Counted from the stretch's first letter, positions 12,423-25,786 are shown. The stretch: 64,000 nt of DNA from Henricia sp. BOLD:AAB3569 (GCA_037783545.1 JBBELK010000930.1:1-64000), one strand, 5' to 3'. The notes: a model not told the origin generated them from the letters alone. Made by a program: numbers and translations.

Positions 12423-12798
12423 ATGCGCGACTCATTTTCTCATTCTTGGAAATAAGAAAGAATGTCTGATAAAACATACAACCACGCAACTACTGGGCAT
12501 ATCTCTGGCTTGTTGGACGAAAACAAATGTTTGCGTGTAAACGTATGGAGCTGACAATCGTGTCGACTTATCTTTCTCAGGATTTCGTCACGGGGTCACG
12601 CGCATATCATGAATACCTAATAAGCGTTTCAGAAATCGCGAAAATCTCATTTTCGAAAAGCGCACTTTTGCTTGCAATTTATTCACTTAAAACCGACAAT
12701 TAAAAAAAAAAACAGCTATCCACGTCGGCAAGAGATATGTTTGGACTATCGAAAAAAACCTAAATGCTGGATTTTCCTTCAAGGGGGATTCTAGCTCT
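12423..12798 (+). mobile_element. Truncated copy of the TTAA-flanked ~960-bp element
   Basis: Matches the right part of the element at 19561-20525 from the GCGACTCATTTTCTC block to the terminal GGGGGATTCTAGCTCT, followed by TTAA at 12799-12802. The left ~40-50% is missing, so it is truncated against the tandem repeat. Confidence 0.8.
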
Positions 12799-12892
12799 TT
12801 AAGAGTACGCATCCTGACAAGTGTTGGCTTTAAGATGATATCATCGGCTACTTCCTAATTTGAAAATACCTATTGATTTGACACAAACTGCC

Positions 12893-13209
12893 TTTCCCGT
12901 ATTAGGGCGACCGGTTATGGGTAAAAAAGGCGTATTAGGACGACCGACCGCATTAGGGCGACCGATAGCCGGTCGTCCTAACGACAAGTGCTTCAAAAAT
13001 CATCTTTATTAGGTCAAAAACCATCTTTATTAGGTTTCTCACCATTTTTATTAGGTTTGTAACCAATTTCGTCTAGGTTGAAAAACATTTTTATGAGAAT
13101 TTTAAGTCGAAAAAATAGGTGTCAACGGCAGAGTTTCTTGCCGACAAATTTGCCGTTTTAGTGGTCCTCCAGAGCACTCTTCCCAAAACGGTCGTCCTAA
13201 TACGGGAAA
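12893..13209. mobile_element. MITE, CCCGTATTAGGGCGACCG family (copy 2)
   Basis: Terminal inverted repeats TTTCCCGTATTAGGGCGACC (12893) and the complement ending at 13209 are well conserved. The interior has ATTAGGT-containing repeats as in the 8690 copy, plus a nested GGCGACCG...CGGTCGTCC hairpin. Non-coding, about 317 bp. Confidence 0.75.
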
Positions 13210-15370
13210 AGTAGTTATCTAACAAATTACGTTTATGACCTATGATTTATTTTTCCATTTGGCAAATCGATGGTCACTGTATTGGACCTTAGAGCGTGAT
13301 ATATAGGTGATGCCATCTTGAAAATTCTTAATGTCAACCTTTTTTAAATAGGCCTACATTGTACTCTGTTTAAACATTTAACCTGTGTCCTTTACATGCT
13401 CCCAACACCTTGCGGCTGTCTGGATTTAAACTTATCATTACAATTATTTTTCCACGACAATGTGGACGCAGCATAACGCACACAAACCAGGTGCGCGCAA
13501 AGGGTTACATGTACCTGTCAACACCTGCTCGGAACTCAATTTCTTGACCCAGTCTTTCCTTACAAAGTAAAAGCACGAAAGTCTTTTTTTACGAACCTCA
13601 TCAAGTAATATCTGGTTTGATTGAAACATTAATACAATTTCAAGAGAAACAGGTAATTGCTGGCCATACTTGTTCCAAATGTAAGCCATGTATCTTGAGA
13701 TTATTTTGGCAGCCGTTAAAGCGATTTCTGTAAATTATGACGTAAAGCGTCTTATTTCTCCAAAAACACGTTATTTTCCATTGAATACGCGTAATTACTT
13801 GATTGCATGTTTGTATGCAGGTGTTCTTGTTTAAATGATGCGACAATGGAATTGCCTACTCATCCCCGAATGCGGACAAAGCGATTTCCCCAAAAGTGCC
13901 ACCGTACGACGGGTTTATTGTCTGCGTGTGCCCTTGGGCAAGGCATTTTGCCGTGAATTTCCCATCTCCTACCAGGCGCAAATTGGTATATGTGAGGGTA
14001 GTGACAGAATTATGTGTATGATTAGCTCTTGAGTGCTTAACAGACAACTGGGCTGCACTTGCATGCTACCCTGGGAGTTGAGAAGGTTTAACGGAATAAT
14101 TATTGACCCCAAGACCACGATTTTTGCGGCGTCCAGCAGAGAACCTAGGGACGTTTGTGCATCAAGTAAAAACGTGTGCGTGAGACGAAATCAAAATGGA
14201 CGGATTAAGTAAAACATATTCACACAGTTGCTTTGAAAAGGAGGCCCCTCATGCAAGCGCCACGTTTTACAATAGATCACTACGTCATTAAACAGCGTCG
14301 CAGCAAGTTACATTGTAACGGCGCAAGGGAATCATTACTCTCACAAACACAGTCTCGTTGTGTAACCAATAGACTCTTTGCACCGGCGGCCATGTTAGAT
14401 CGAATGTTTCCTTATTTAAAAATGACGTGACAATAATCCTTCAAACGTCCTCGATATATGACGGTTCGTTGCGTATATACGTTCAAGCTTAATATAACTT
14501 GACACGAAATGTCGTTGAAAAGAAAAGAAAAACTCGCACTCTACGCCAACATTCCCAAGGGGATTTGGAGACGGAAAAGTGCTGTCAAAACTTGACAAGG
14601 ACTTTTAGGCCAGAGGGAAAATGCTACGTGCATAGACAGATAAAACCTCTCCAAATATTTTCTTCTTCGGAAAATCCGAAGTGTAAATACAGTCATTGCG
14701 CGATTGAGACGAAGTGTTTGGTTGGAAAGTGTATAAAGTCTGTGAGATAAAGCAATGGTAGAAATAGCCAAACAACTGAAGGGTTGTCCCAGTTTTGAAA
14801 TGACGAAGCAGTCAAAGTTTGACCTAGATGTGTTGATACGAATCACGTAAAAATAGAAAAATGTGTGTCTTAGTTCTCCAATAATTACAACAGTCTATCG
14901 TAAACCCAAGGACCCCAAGGAACCTCAGAAACAATGACACATATTTGGCAACTGAGAAAAATTCATGGCACTATACTTGGACATAAGTTGAGAAAATAAG
15001 CTTACTGGAGTACGGAAACTGTGGTAACTGAGAAGTGCTCAAAGGTATGTGTCTTTAATCATGGCCAATCTCGTCATGAAACAAGACTTGAAGTATACTA
15101 AGTGCATTTCCCGAGGACACGCTAAAGACTTTCAATAACATTTTCTTAGCTGGTCCATGTACTTACCTTTCAAAAATATTTTGATTAACACCGTGTGACG
15201 TTAACCGACCGGGGGTATGTTTAAAAAAAGTTATATTGTCCGTGGTTCTCAGCAAATTCAATGTTTGTTTCTCCGAACGAATTTTCAAGCATTTACTTTA
15301 TTTTAGACATCGGCAACCCTGTGAAAAACGCCGTTTTATAAGGCCGTTTTTGCACCTTGCCTAAACTTGC
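13210..15370. other. Anonymous DNA, no gene seen
   Basis: Short open frames only, none with a recognisable domain or consistent coding character. No tandem repeat or clear mobile-element termini noticed. Confidence 0.45.
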
Positions 15371-15373
15371 ACA

Positions 15374-15458
15374 AAGTCTGACTTCCCGTGTTTGGTCACC
15401 AGTCCAGAGGACGAGCTGTACGCTGCGCATTACAGACCAAACACGGGAAGTCAGACTT
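15374..15458. repeat. Perfect 23-bp inverted repeat hairpin
   Basis: Arms 15374-15396 and 15436-15458 are exact complements (begin AAGTCTGACTTCCCG) with a 39-bp loop. Weaker complementarity (ACTTGC / GCAAGT) continues outside the arms. Most likely a small foldback repeat; a hairpin RNA is possible but unsupported. Confidence 0.7.
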
Positions 15459-15469
15459 GGGCAAGTGTA

Positions 15470-18400
15470 CGCCTTGCCGTGAGTTGAATTATTGGCGGAC
15501 TGCCAATATTCGAAATATTGACAGTAATTGTTTGATAACTAAACGTTGGTCGATATTTTCGTTGATGTCTTATTAAAAAGCAAATAACTTTTATGTTTCT
15601 AGAAAATATAAATATAAAACAAAATTCTTATTTTTCGAGGTACCACACCCAAAATGTACGGACAATACATCTTTAATCGATTGACCAAAAAAGTAATCTG
15701 TACTACGTCCTTCAATATGCGATTTCGTTGTCTTAATCGATGCGCATTAACGCAGCTCGAGACAGCGACTGGAATCGCAAACTATAGGCAAAATACAAAA
15801 TATTACAGCGGTATTTGGTCGCTTGCTATTAGATATTCGCTCTTTGGCACGGATAAATAGCCAAGCTACTGTGAATCTAGTACTCGGCAAACATGGGAGG
15901 CAAAACCAAATTACTATAGCCCTGAGCCGCGAGGTTAACGAGACACCCAAAACCAGCCCATCAGAACCCGCCTCCGGTTTAACACCACAGAGCCGATATT
16001 TGATATGGTGAATTTAAAACTTAGCATAGATTTTTGTCGGTAAAGACAGCCCCAGTGTCCCCTCATCTGTTTGAAGTTATAATTAGATCTATCGGTTTTC
16101 ATTCCCCCCGCCAAACCACTGGCCATCCTATTAATTTGTGTTTCTACGGAGGATTTCCTTTTGTGACATTACATAAACAACGATATCTGCTTATTGTGCT
16201 CGAAGCGACGCAAGTACCACTGGGAATTATTGCTTTCAAATTTATAAAATGTGTCATATTCTACACTCTGTCGGCATTAAATTCATTGCGTTTCGGCAGC
16301 AAACAAAATGCGAACAAGATTTTGTTTGGACAAAAGAGAAAAACTAAAACACTATATCTCTTTGTGTTTCACCACACAGACTTCAGACACTGAAATATTT
16401 GCATACAGCAGAGATGTTTACCAGCTCTTTTGTATCAACTAAAACATCTGTCGCGTATTTTAATTTCAGTTTCTGTAGCTCATTCAAGTAGATTAAACCA
16501 TTGTTTCTCATGTGCATCAGGTGATGGTTTAGTTTGTTAAACTCGCGCCTCATACACATGTGGGGCCAGTAAATTGAAAAAGTAAAATGATCACGTCAGG
16601 TGCGTGAACTAGTGGACAGAGCATGCTGATGAGCAGCATTTGTTGCACCTGACGTGTAAGATGATTGCCAATGAAAAGTTTTTACTGAATATCATACTGA
16701 ATATCATTTACAGTTTTTACCAATCGCTTACACACGATAAGTGCAACTAAAGCCACAGTATTCGAATGCAAACACACGCCGTTCACAAACGTGCACCTTA
16801 TGCGCAAAACTTAAAGTACATTGTGGTTGTTTTCGCACCAATTGCCATACAGAAAACTCTAAATGCAAGCCACTTAATGGACAAATGTTTACGGAACACG
16901 TGTGAATTTCTGTTGTAATTCAAACCACCTTACTTCCAAAAAGTAGAAACTTGTACCAATTGAAATGGTTCATACAACACACAAAGAAATGCGGATAGCA
17001 CCTGAATTCGATCAATTATCACATGCGAAAACAAAACACTGAATCATTAGATGAAAATGTATGGATGAGAAGGCCTTATGATCTGAATCTATATGTAAAA
17101 AAAGGTAATAAAGAGGAAATGAAACTAAACGAGCATTATTTTATTTAAAACAACCTCTCACTCTTACTGATACGTATATACCCGCACGGTCATCAATTTT
17201 ATCAAATGTCATTCAGGAAAACAGTGCCAGAATTCAAATCGGAAAGACTGTCAGAACTTGAAGGCTTTTCACTTGTGATTTGTGAAGTTTGGTTGTTCTA
17301 AACAATGACAAATTTGCACATATCGATGAACTTTAAATCACTATTGTGTGTGTCACGAATACGATATAGGCCTAAGGCAATCTTACCTAAGCTATCGGCC
17401 TGTGCACAATTTTGTTTTGAAAAGATGTTTTTTTTTCTCGTAATATATTCAAACATTATTGCAGAAATGCCATTCAAGCTGAGACCTTTGTCATTACTGT
17501 AACCAGCTACTTGAGACTGTCGCTTGATACTTTGATTGATTTCCCACACCTTTCAGTTCAGTAACGTAATGCTTTACGACGTACATTTCCTTTTTCTTTG
17601 TTACCTGTTTGGTTCTCTGAAGAAGAATTGCGTATTTTGCACGATATAGTGATCTCAGAAATGGAAAGAAACAGATACTCAAAAATATATTATTGAGCTT
17701 TGTGCGTTAGTATTGCGTTTCCTGTTTTACGCAGCTTGTCACTATTATATATATTTATTTGGGAAATGTATGCGCAAATTTGGCAAAAGTATGTGCTTTT
17801 GAAACATGTGTTTTTAATTGAATGCAATGTTTTATTTCTACATTCATGTTATTAATTTAGGTGTTCGTATACATTATTTCTCGACGCGTGTTAGGTTTTT
17901 CGTCCAACGAAATATTGCTTCGCACAATGTGTGTAAGCGATTGGAGAAAAAAACTGTTACAGTAATTAAAGATACATTGTGCTCGAGGTTAGAGGATTTA
18001 GGCATCAAGATGTGTGAAGAAATAAAAAATAAAAATGAGAATAGGATGAATCACTCAAGTATAACCTCGTCTCATTATCCGCTGCGTAGATGGAAATTGA
18101 CTTAATTCCCGCGTTATAATTGGTTGAAGAAAATAATTTAATTTTTAATTTCAAGGCACTGCAGTTACTTTCAACAAATCGTAGCTTTCAAATCTTGCCG
18201 TACTTAAGAAAAAGTGTTTGAGGTCTTAAATCAGACACTACAGTACAAAGCCCATGAAACACCGGACGAAATACGCCATGTGCACAGCTCAAACGATCCA
18301 ATGCGCTTAAATATCACGATTTGTGGATATGCAAAATTATCCCAATCTCGAGTGGTAGAGCTTGGGGAAAAACGCGTTCGATCACCCCGGAGACGAGGAT

Positions 18401-19556
18401 TATGGCTCAGGCGTTCCTTCAAATGACTCGTTTGACAGTAATTGCCTGGTAAAGATACGATCTGGCGTTTCGGGGAGTAAATTTCACAACGTTTATGATT
18501 CCAAGTAAAAGAAGAACAGGAACCCATAGAAGAGTATTTATATGTTTATATTAAATCAGCAGCAAAAACGAAATTATACCGTGAAATTCTTATTGTCATT
18601 TTACTGAGCGAATTCAAAACAAATATTATATACATATGCAGAACGATCATACAGGGGCAGGTGTTTCTGAACTTCTGTTATCTTCTCATATATACATCTT
18701 TACCACTGGAGCGTGTTCCAGCCGTGATTGTTTTGCGGTAGCCTACACGTGACGTGTGGAAACCAATCAGATTTGGGTTTTCCTTCTTTCATGCAGGGTT
18801 GGACTTGGAACCACAAGTAGTTCTCAAAAGTAGCATGTGGCGAAGGGAAAACATGTGAAAAACGGAATTGACAGATCCGTAATTTCTGTAACGAACGCAA
18901 CGTGTCGGATACGTACCGCATTCAATGTGGACTAATTCATTCATTTTCAGTAAGATTGATACATTGACGGATCGGATACGTATTGCGCATAGGTAACGCA
19001 TACATGTACTTCTCTGTAAACAGTCCTTTATTCATACACACGCAAATAAATGCTCCAAAAATGATGCAGTTAAAGCAAATGGTAGGTTTTTGTTTGTTTT
19101 TGTTATATTATTCAACCCAATATTAGCCTCCTACACGTCTTATAATGGAATACGGTTGTAACATCTGGGCTGGTGCTCCTACGTGCTTGGTAGAATCCAA
19201 CGTCGTGCAACAAAACCAGCGTGCACGGAATTTTCGGTAAATTATCAACTGCTCCATGCAGAAAATACCCGATTAGAAGATTGAAATTAATTTGATTAAA
19301 CACGACTCCCGGTGTTTGCCAAGAGAAAAATCAAATATATGCCTTATGTTTTTCTCGAGAATACACAAGATAATACATGTTGATTTATTACATCTATTTT
19401 ACTTGAAGCATGCTGTTATTTCCTTCATTCCATTAATATGTTGTATACTTTGGCTGTTTGCAGTTTTAAAGTTAACATTGTTCACTGCCTTATGTCACGC
19501 CTGGGAGGTTTAGCACAGCTGTGCAAAACAGTAGCACATAGTGACGGCCCGATCGA
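15470..19556. other. Anonymous AT-rich DNA, no gene seen
   Basis: Four kilobases with only short open frames (longest about 119 codons at 16034-16393) and no domain I recognise. A small inverted repeat, CACGTCAGGTGC / GCACCTGACGTG, lies at 16592-16657. Could be intergenic or intronic. Confidence 0.45.
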
Positions 19557-19560
19557 TTAA

Positions 19561-20525
19561 ACAGCTAGAATCCCCCCTTCCACATTTTTTTAGTTTTTCT
19601 GTTTATTATGGAGGTGTATGTGTCTACAACACCATCACAACTTGTTTTTCAAAAAAAACCGACAGGCTTTTGCTTAAAACGTAAAGCAGTTCCGACCCTC
19701 TTCACCCAAATTCTGAAACGCTCGAGGTCACTTGGCTTGTTTATCAACAGGGTTTTGACGTCATCCTGAGAAACATACAAAACGGTCTGTGCAGTATTGA
19801 ATGGAAAATACACGAAGTGAATGTTTATCATGCCTATTTTGTCCTTGTAATTGAAAATACAAACGTGAAAAACACTTCATGTAATATGACAGCAATCTAC
19901 TATTACCTGTTTTGTGAAAAAACGATGAAATTGTGGATCACAGTGAAGCTCTTTTGAAGTAAATACTGGTGCATTACGACGGGTGGTTTTGTCACGGAAC
20001 GAACGGCATTCACAGCGGTCTGTGTACGGTCCCCTGCGGGCGTAGTTTCCACGTGTTTGAACATCGGCCGTACAAGTTATAGAATGAGCGACTCATTTTT
20101 CTCTCTCTTGGTAATAGAAAAGGAAATCTTTCTGCTCTTTTTTTTTCATAGTGTCTGGTAAAACATGCAACCACGCAGCTACTGGGCATATCTCTGGCTT
20201 TTTGGAACAACAAAATTCTTCAAAAAACACCATCTTAAAAGAGACGGTTTTCCAAGTTTTTTGCGTGTAAACGTATGGAGCTAACTATCGTGTTGACTTC
20301 TCTTTCTCAGGATTGCGTCACGGGGTCACGCGCATATCATGAATACCTAATGAGCGTTTCAGAAATCGCGAAAATCTCATTTTCGAAAAGCGCACTTTTG
20401 CTTGCAATTTATCCACTTAAAACCGACAATTAAAAAATAATAAAAATCCACGTCGGCAAGAGGGATGTTTGGACTATCGAAAAAAGCCTAATTGCTGAAT
20501 TTTCGTCAAGGGGGATTCTTCCTCT
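19561..20525 (+). mobile_element. TTAA-flanked TIR element, full copy 1 (965 bp)
   Basis: TTAA at 19557-19560 and 20526-20529 flank the element. Tips are imperfect inverted repeats: ACAGCTAGAATCCCCC at the left and the complement of AGAGGAAGAATCCCCC at the right. A near-full inverted copy is at 44980-45937 and a truncated one at 12423-12798. The TTAA duplication recalls piggyBac elements, but the tips do not begin CCC, so superfamily is open. Both long copies keep a ~60-codon open frame (here 19649-19831 minus strand) containing SDLERFRIWVKRVGTALRF; its significance is unclear. Confidence 0.8.
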
Positions 20526-20892
20526 TTAACCGATGCAGTTTGATTACAATCCGGCTCAGTGGCGCTGGTCAGTGTAAAAACAGGAGATGGACAAAACTAG
20601 AGGCGAAATAAAAACTATATGCAGAGCCGAGCAAATGGTGCCTAAGGGTCTCGCGATTGAACGGCTACTGAATCTCGACGGTGCTCCGTTAAGGGAGTCC
20701 CAAAACGAAAATCGAAACCAATCCTATGCGACTTGCGTCGGCCGCACATCGTCAAATACTTATGGGTTTATGGCCATACACAGGTTACAGACATCTGATA
20801 GGGAATCTACCAAATTATTTAAAAAGACCTTTTTGTCGGCAATAAGAGATCGATAGCAATAAGAGATCGATCGACTAATTTCTATAGTCACG

Positions 20893-21106
20893 TAAAACAA
20901 CAACTGACGATATATTTTCCAATGACTAATCGCATGACTAACTTTTGATTACATTACTAATGGCAAAAATAATCCAACCAAAACTCATGACTAATTTAAT
21001 TAGCCATGAGTTTCGGCGGGATTATTCTTGTCATTGATAATGTAATAAAAAGTTGGTCATGCAATTTGTCGTAGGAAAATAAATCTTCAGTTATTGTTTT
21101 CCTGCA
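20893..21106. mobile_element. ~210-bp foldback (hairpin) element
   Basis: The two halves, roughly 20893-20994 and 20999-21106, are imperfectly complementary over their length around an AATTTAATT centre; for example AACTCATGACTAA pairs with TTAGCCATGAGTT, and CAACAACTGA with TCAGTTATTG. Non-coding MITE-like structure. No target duplication identified. Confidence 0.65.
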
Positions 21107-22755
21107 GCTGTGCGACGCCATTACTTGCGAACCGTACCGTATGGGGACCCCATGGGGACGAGGCTCTTCAAGATTGTGAAGATATAAATACGTCCTCTCG
21201 CAAAGACCCACTTGAATAGAAAGGGGATTTCCCATCGAGGTTCATAAATCTGCACTGGGGACTAATCACGGCCAATGGAAAAAAAGGCATACGGATTTGT
21301 GGTGTCTTTGAGCTATAATCTTTGATCATTATACATGTACATTCATTTGCGACAGGTGAGGACTGTGCCTGCCAAACCCCTGGGGACTAAGATTGTAAAG
21401 ATATGACACGTATACACGCAGTGAAGCAAGGAAATTTCCTTCGGGCAATCGGATTATAAGACAGGAACGTATCGCGTGATGTGATAAGGTATATAATACC
21501 TATCAACGCGATATTTTCTGTAAGGTAAACAATATCTATCCCTGTGACAAATGTTGCTTGTCGAAGTTATTTCTAATAAAGTTCAACCCACAACCTGCAC
21601 TTTCACGTCGCACCACTCACTAAAAGGTTTTTTTTTATTACAAAAACTTCTGTCCGGTGGGATGCGTTCGCGCAGGAAAATATAATTATAAAGGCCAACT
21701 ATTTGCAATGACACAAACATGAGTTTAGGAGAAAAAAAACCTTACTGAAAGAGTTGACAGCAATGGTAACAAACACCACGTTTATTTCTGCCCAATATGG
21801 TACATTATATTTTGGTACATTCATTTTTTGGGGGAGTAATGCTATGAGGACAAACGCGCACCGTGTTGGTGTTACACTCTTCGCACTCATGGCGTTAAAG
21901 GCCCTGTAGATGATCTTTTTTTGAGCGATTCTGCGAATAAAACCTTTAAAAACCATAAGAAAGACATCAACAAACTCATCCGAAGAAATTTCAGCTTTGT
22001 CAAATGTACCACGTTTAAAAAAACCATGAAAATCCATACGCATTTTCCTGCCCTGGCGGGGCGTTTCAAATATTCGTTCTCAGTTGATCGGGTACTATAT
22101 GTGGCTTGCGTCATGCACTCTGTGGCGCACATACTGCGTGTGCGCGCGATCCATAAAAATGCATCGCGTTGGAACACGCACACAGTACACAGCGCCCATG
22201 CATTTTAGACCGCGTAGATGCGAACCAAAAATAAGTAAATCGTTTGCAAACGATCTCAATAATTTCATCTTTACGGATTATTTTCTGGTAAAATTATATC
22301 ATTTTGAGCGAAAACCTTTCATTGGGAAGTTGCTATTAATTCAATCTTTACTTTCATAATTTTTCCCCTGTAAACTCGTCGATTACTTTTTGGGGTGATT
22401 GCAAATGATCCACTGGGCCTTTAAGTCAAAATGTCGGCGCCAATGCAGAGTCCATATGAGTGGCTGCAATAGCGACTTCAACTCTATATATAAATCTATG
22501 ATATTATACAAATTTGACATGTTTGGAGGGTGGGCATCCGATATTACCTCCCCTGGGCATTGGAAGTTGACAATATAGTGCCCGCAGCCTTTGGCTCGGC
22601 AGAGTTGTAGTCGAGTCACCAATACCGAGTACGAGTCACTAGCCTCGAGTCCGAGGCGGCCTCAGAAATGACTATATAATAGTGTATCGACTCCGTAAAC
22701 AGGGGAGAGCTAATATCGATTACCCACCCTAAACCATTCCCAGCTATCCCCTTGT
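21107..22755. other. Anonymous DNA
   Basis: No recognisable gene. A block near 22490-22720 (CGATATTACCTCCCC, GGTTGAAAGTTGACA-like) weakly resembles 2930-2995, suggesting a low-copy repeat. Confidence 0.4.
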
Positions 22756-22756
22756 G

Positions 22757-23749
22757 CCGGGACGCGCATTTTTTTTTTACACCACTGCGAGGGGTAATCC
22801 TTCGTTACAGCGCACGTACAAAGACTACGAAAAAGTCGCGCATGCGTAATAAGCCCCATAAGCCAATGATTGCAAACCGCGTGTCTGACGACGATGATAC
22901 CGGTGACTTTTCACTGATACCGGTGACTTTTCACCACAGAAAACAAATGAGGGGTAGCCGATCTTGGCTTCGAGATCTTGTATGCAAAACATAGTTTAAT
23001 GATACTACACGTAGGCTGAAAAATATGTGTTCCCTGTGAAAGTCTTCTATATTTTCCCACCCTCAACGGGGTTTTTCCATATCAAATATGCACCTACTGA
23101 CATGATTGATGCTTTTACTGGGTAATTTTAAAGAATTTTACAATTCTCAACATTATAATTTTCGGAGTACTTAGAAGAAGTGATTGAAAAAGTGTTTGGA
23201 GGGAACGTTTGAAAAGTGACTTTAGGTAACAAAAAGTGCTTCAAGGGGCAAATTGTAGTGTTTTAAAAAGAAACAATCAAAAAGTGTTTCGAAACGTGTT
23301 TCAAGGGAAAGAAGAAAAAAAAGTTTTGGAAACAGAGTTACCTTGGCCTTTAACATGGAGGAAGGAAATGCCTTTAATAGGCCTATGGGCTTATACATAC
23401 TTTTGGGACATGTTGTCGATCGATGTTTTTTTTTTTTACAAAAATATTTCACCATTCATTTAACATAAAAAACATGCACTGATCCTTTGGCTGATATTTT
23501 AATACATGTATGTATGCAGTTCTACTTTTTTTCCTTTCTAATCAATCATGAAATTTATCTTATTATAATACATGTACAGTACGTACAGTACGTACACAAT
23601 CTACATGCACATGTACAGCGCATTGTATCATTGTATAGCACATGTATACGTATTGGGAACTTTAGTCTCTTCACCAGCAGTGAAATGATGCGTTTTCTGC
23701 CAAATTCCCCTCGCAGTGGTGTAAAAAAAAAAATGCGCTGCCGGGACTA
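22757..23749. mobile_element. TIR element, GCGAGGGG family (copy 2, ~990 bp)
   Basis: Inverted ends at about 22757-22796 and 23705-23748: a CCGGGA(C)GCGCAT start, a T/A homopolymer, then TACACCACTGCGAGGGG. The interior has no recognisable transposase. A direct 20-bp duplication (GATACCGGTGACTTTTCACY twice) lies at 22897-22936 and ACGTAC/ACATGTAC simple repeats at 23570-23620. Same family as 743-1164. Confidence 0.6.
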
Positions 23750-24785
23750 GCGATGACTGGATCTTATATCCAGTCATCAGGACACACCACCAGGCTTTAC
23801 TATTGGGATCTTCAGATCGTCTCACGTACATACGTATCGAGAGTTATATGTGGCATGGATTACAGGTTCATATACTAAATTCAAACATGACAGCACTAGC
23901 GCAAAATCATCAAACACTGAATCAAAGTCTGGGAGAACACTGCACTGTCAGGGAAACCCATCTTCTTGTCGCATAGCCGTTGCTCCCGTTTCGTTTGTCT
24001 TATTAAAATAATGTCAATGTGGTATATAAAGAGGTCATAACTTTGATGTGACGTCATGAAATTATATTTTCATAGTTCATGTTGGTAAAACAATCTTTCA
24101 GTATTATAACACACATTTTATGTCACAATTCAATTGCACTGCAGATAAATGGCCCGATTTTGTTTACAAATGGCGATCAATGAACATTATCAATAAACAT
24201 TAAACATGTATTTGTCTGAAAATAGAAATATTAGCGATCCTTTGGAAATGTTTAGTAATATATACCTCCATGACGATAATCAAGACTCTTGAAATTGCTG
24301 CTTGAAATGTGGGAGGTTTATCGTTCAACTCGAGTAGCCACGAGTCCAAAACGGTGCAAACTGACCATTAACGGAATTATGCAAAAAAACATGCAGGCGA
24401 ATCGTGTTTCTATAACCAAATCACCTCTTCCCAAATTGTCAACAATCCGCTTGCAGTGACGGATGAGTTGGAGGACCAACACTTCGCAAATTGAATTGCT
24501 CCTGTCTTGGGAGTAATTTGTCATTAATTGCCTTCATTCGGGAGTAGGCCTATGTAGGTTCGGTAATTCATCAGTAAAGGGTTCATCGAGGTATCAGATT
24601 GTCAAAATTATGATTAGAACGGGCTGCCAAAATGATAAAAAAAATGCTCAATATGCACCAACAAGGTTGTGCGACTAGACTGTGCTGTTCCAGGACATTA
24701 TTATAATTCAATACAAAAATTATAACTGCACTACTTAAAATGCATGGAACTTTGGGGATTGTTTTATCTTTAAAAAAATTTCATG
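23750..24785. other. Anonymous DNA flanking the gypsy element
   Basis: No gene or repeat recognised. The last bases, TTAA at 24786-24789, are the left copy of the gypsy target duplication. Confidence 0.45.
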
Positions 24786-25481
24786 TTAATGTGGGGATTG
24801 CCCCTTTAATTTGACCTCTGACCCGTCTCTATAGTTACAAACCTATTTACATGTCACGCAGAGCTCGAAAGAAATCTAGGCGCCACTGTGTGAAGTAGTG
24901 CCGCCCAGTATTAGGACGAGGTTCTACTCCTAATCGCATATGTAAAACCAAGAACAGTATGTTGTCTCGCATAGTGCTGTGTACCCTTGGGGATACTGGT
25001 CAGATGGTATTTTAATTCGTTATGTAATTTGTAGTGCATTGTACCGCGCATCGATATGCACTCTTGTAAGCTGTACGTTCATTTCGCGGTTTCGGCCTTT
25101 TTGCCATGTCTGACTGCCTGGCAGCGGGAGTTTGTCGCCAGAGCTGAGCTCCAAACGTGCAGAATTGTTGCAGTCCTGCAACTCCAGCCTACTCTTTTTG
25201 GCAAAGGGAATACTCCCTTCACCCCCTGGCATCTGGGTGAGTGAAATTCTGAATCTCTGGGCATATCTTTGCGATGGTACAAAGCCGTTTTGGGGTTATT
25301 GTTGACAACTTTTTGTAAAGTACATGGCGCATGCACGTGTACACGTACATGTACTATGCGTAAATTGTATGGCTAGCCTGGCGGACAGAGCCATTTGTCG
25401 TGCATGCTCCACGTAAACGTTGTCTAAGGGTTGCGTGCTGTGCGCACTGTTTATTTGGATAGCCTGGATTCCAGAACGTTA

Positions 25482-25487
25482 TATAAA
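25482..25487 (+). promoter_or_regulatory. LTR TATA box (TATAAA)
   Basis: TATAAA within GTTATATAAATGG of the 5' LTR, about 170 bp before the AATAAA signal. Repeated in the 3' LTR at 33546-33551. Probable core promoter of the retrotransposon. Confidence 0.6.
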
Positions 25488-25649
25488 TGGCTATTCTTTG
25501 ACAGAATGCATTCATATTGTGAGTGCTAGGGCTGTACGTAAGTTGCCATAATTATATTGTATTATTCCTGATGTTTAAGAAGTTAATTAAGATTTCTTTG
25601 TTTTGTTCATTGATAGGGTTTTTCTTTTACTCGGTTGGTATGATGAGGA

Positions 25650-25655
25650 AATAAA
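25650..25655 (+). promoter_or_regulatory. LTR polyadenylation signal (AATAAA)
   Basis: AATAAA downstream of the TATA box, the order expected for U3-R-U5. The functional copy would be in the 3' LTR at 33714-33719. Confidence 0.5.
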
Positions 25656-25786
25656 TCAGATATCATCAAGAACATATAAATCCAGCAGTGGTCCAGTCCA
25701 TCCCTTACTCGGAGGTCACTCTCCGCCCCTACGGAGGCTCACGCCCCGCCCCCCAGCTGATGCACACCCGTCTCGCTACAATTTAT

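Larger units (their letters stand above)
24790..25780 (+). repeat. 5' LTR
   Basis: 991 bp, begins TGTGGGG and ends CTACA. Contains a TATAAA box at 25482-25487 and an AATAAA signal at 25650-25655, suggesting U3 about 24790-25510, R starting near 25510, and U5 to 25780. A GTGAGT donor-like hexamer at about 25519 lies just downstream of the inferred transcription start. R/U5 limits are inferred. Confidence 0.95.

Noticed and set aside
16034-16393. 119-codon hypothetical gene
   Set aside because: No start context, domain or neighbouring exon support, and composition like surrounding non-coding DNA.
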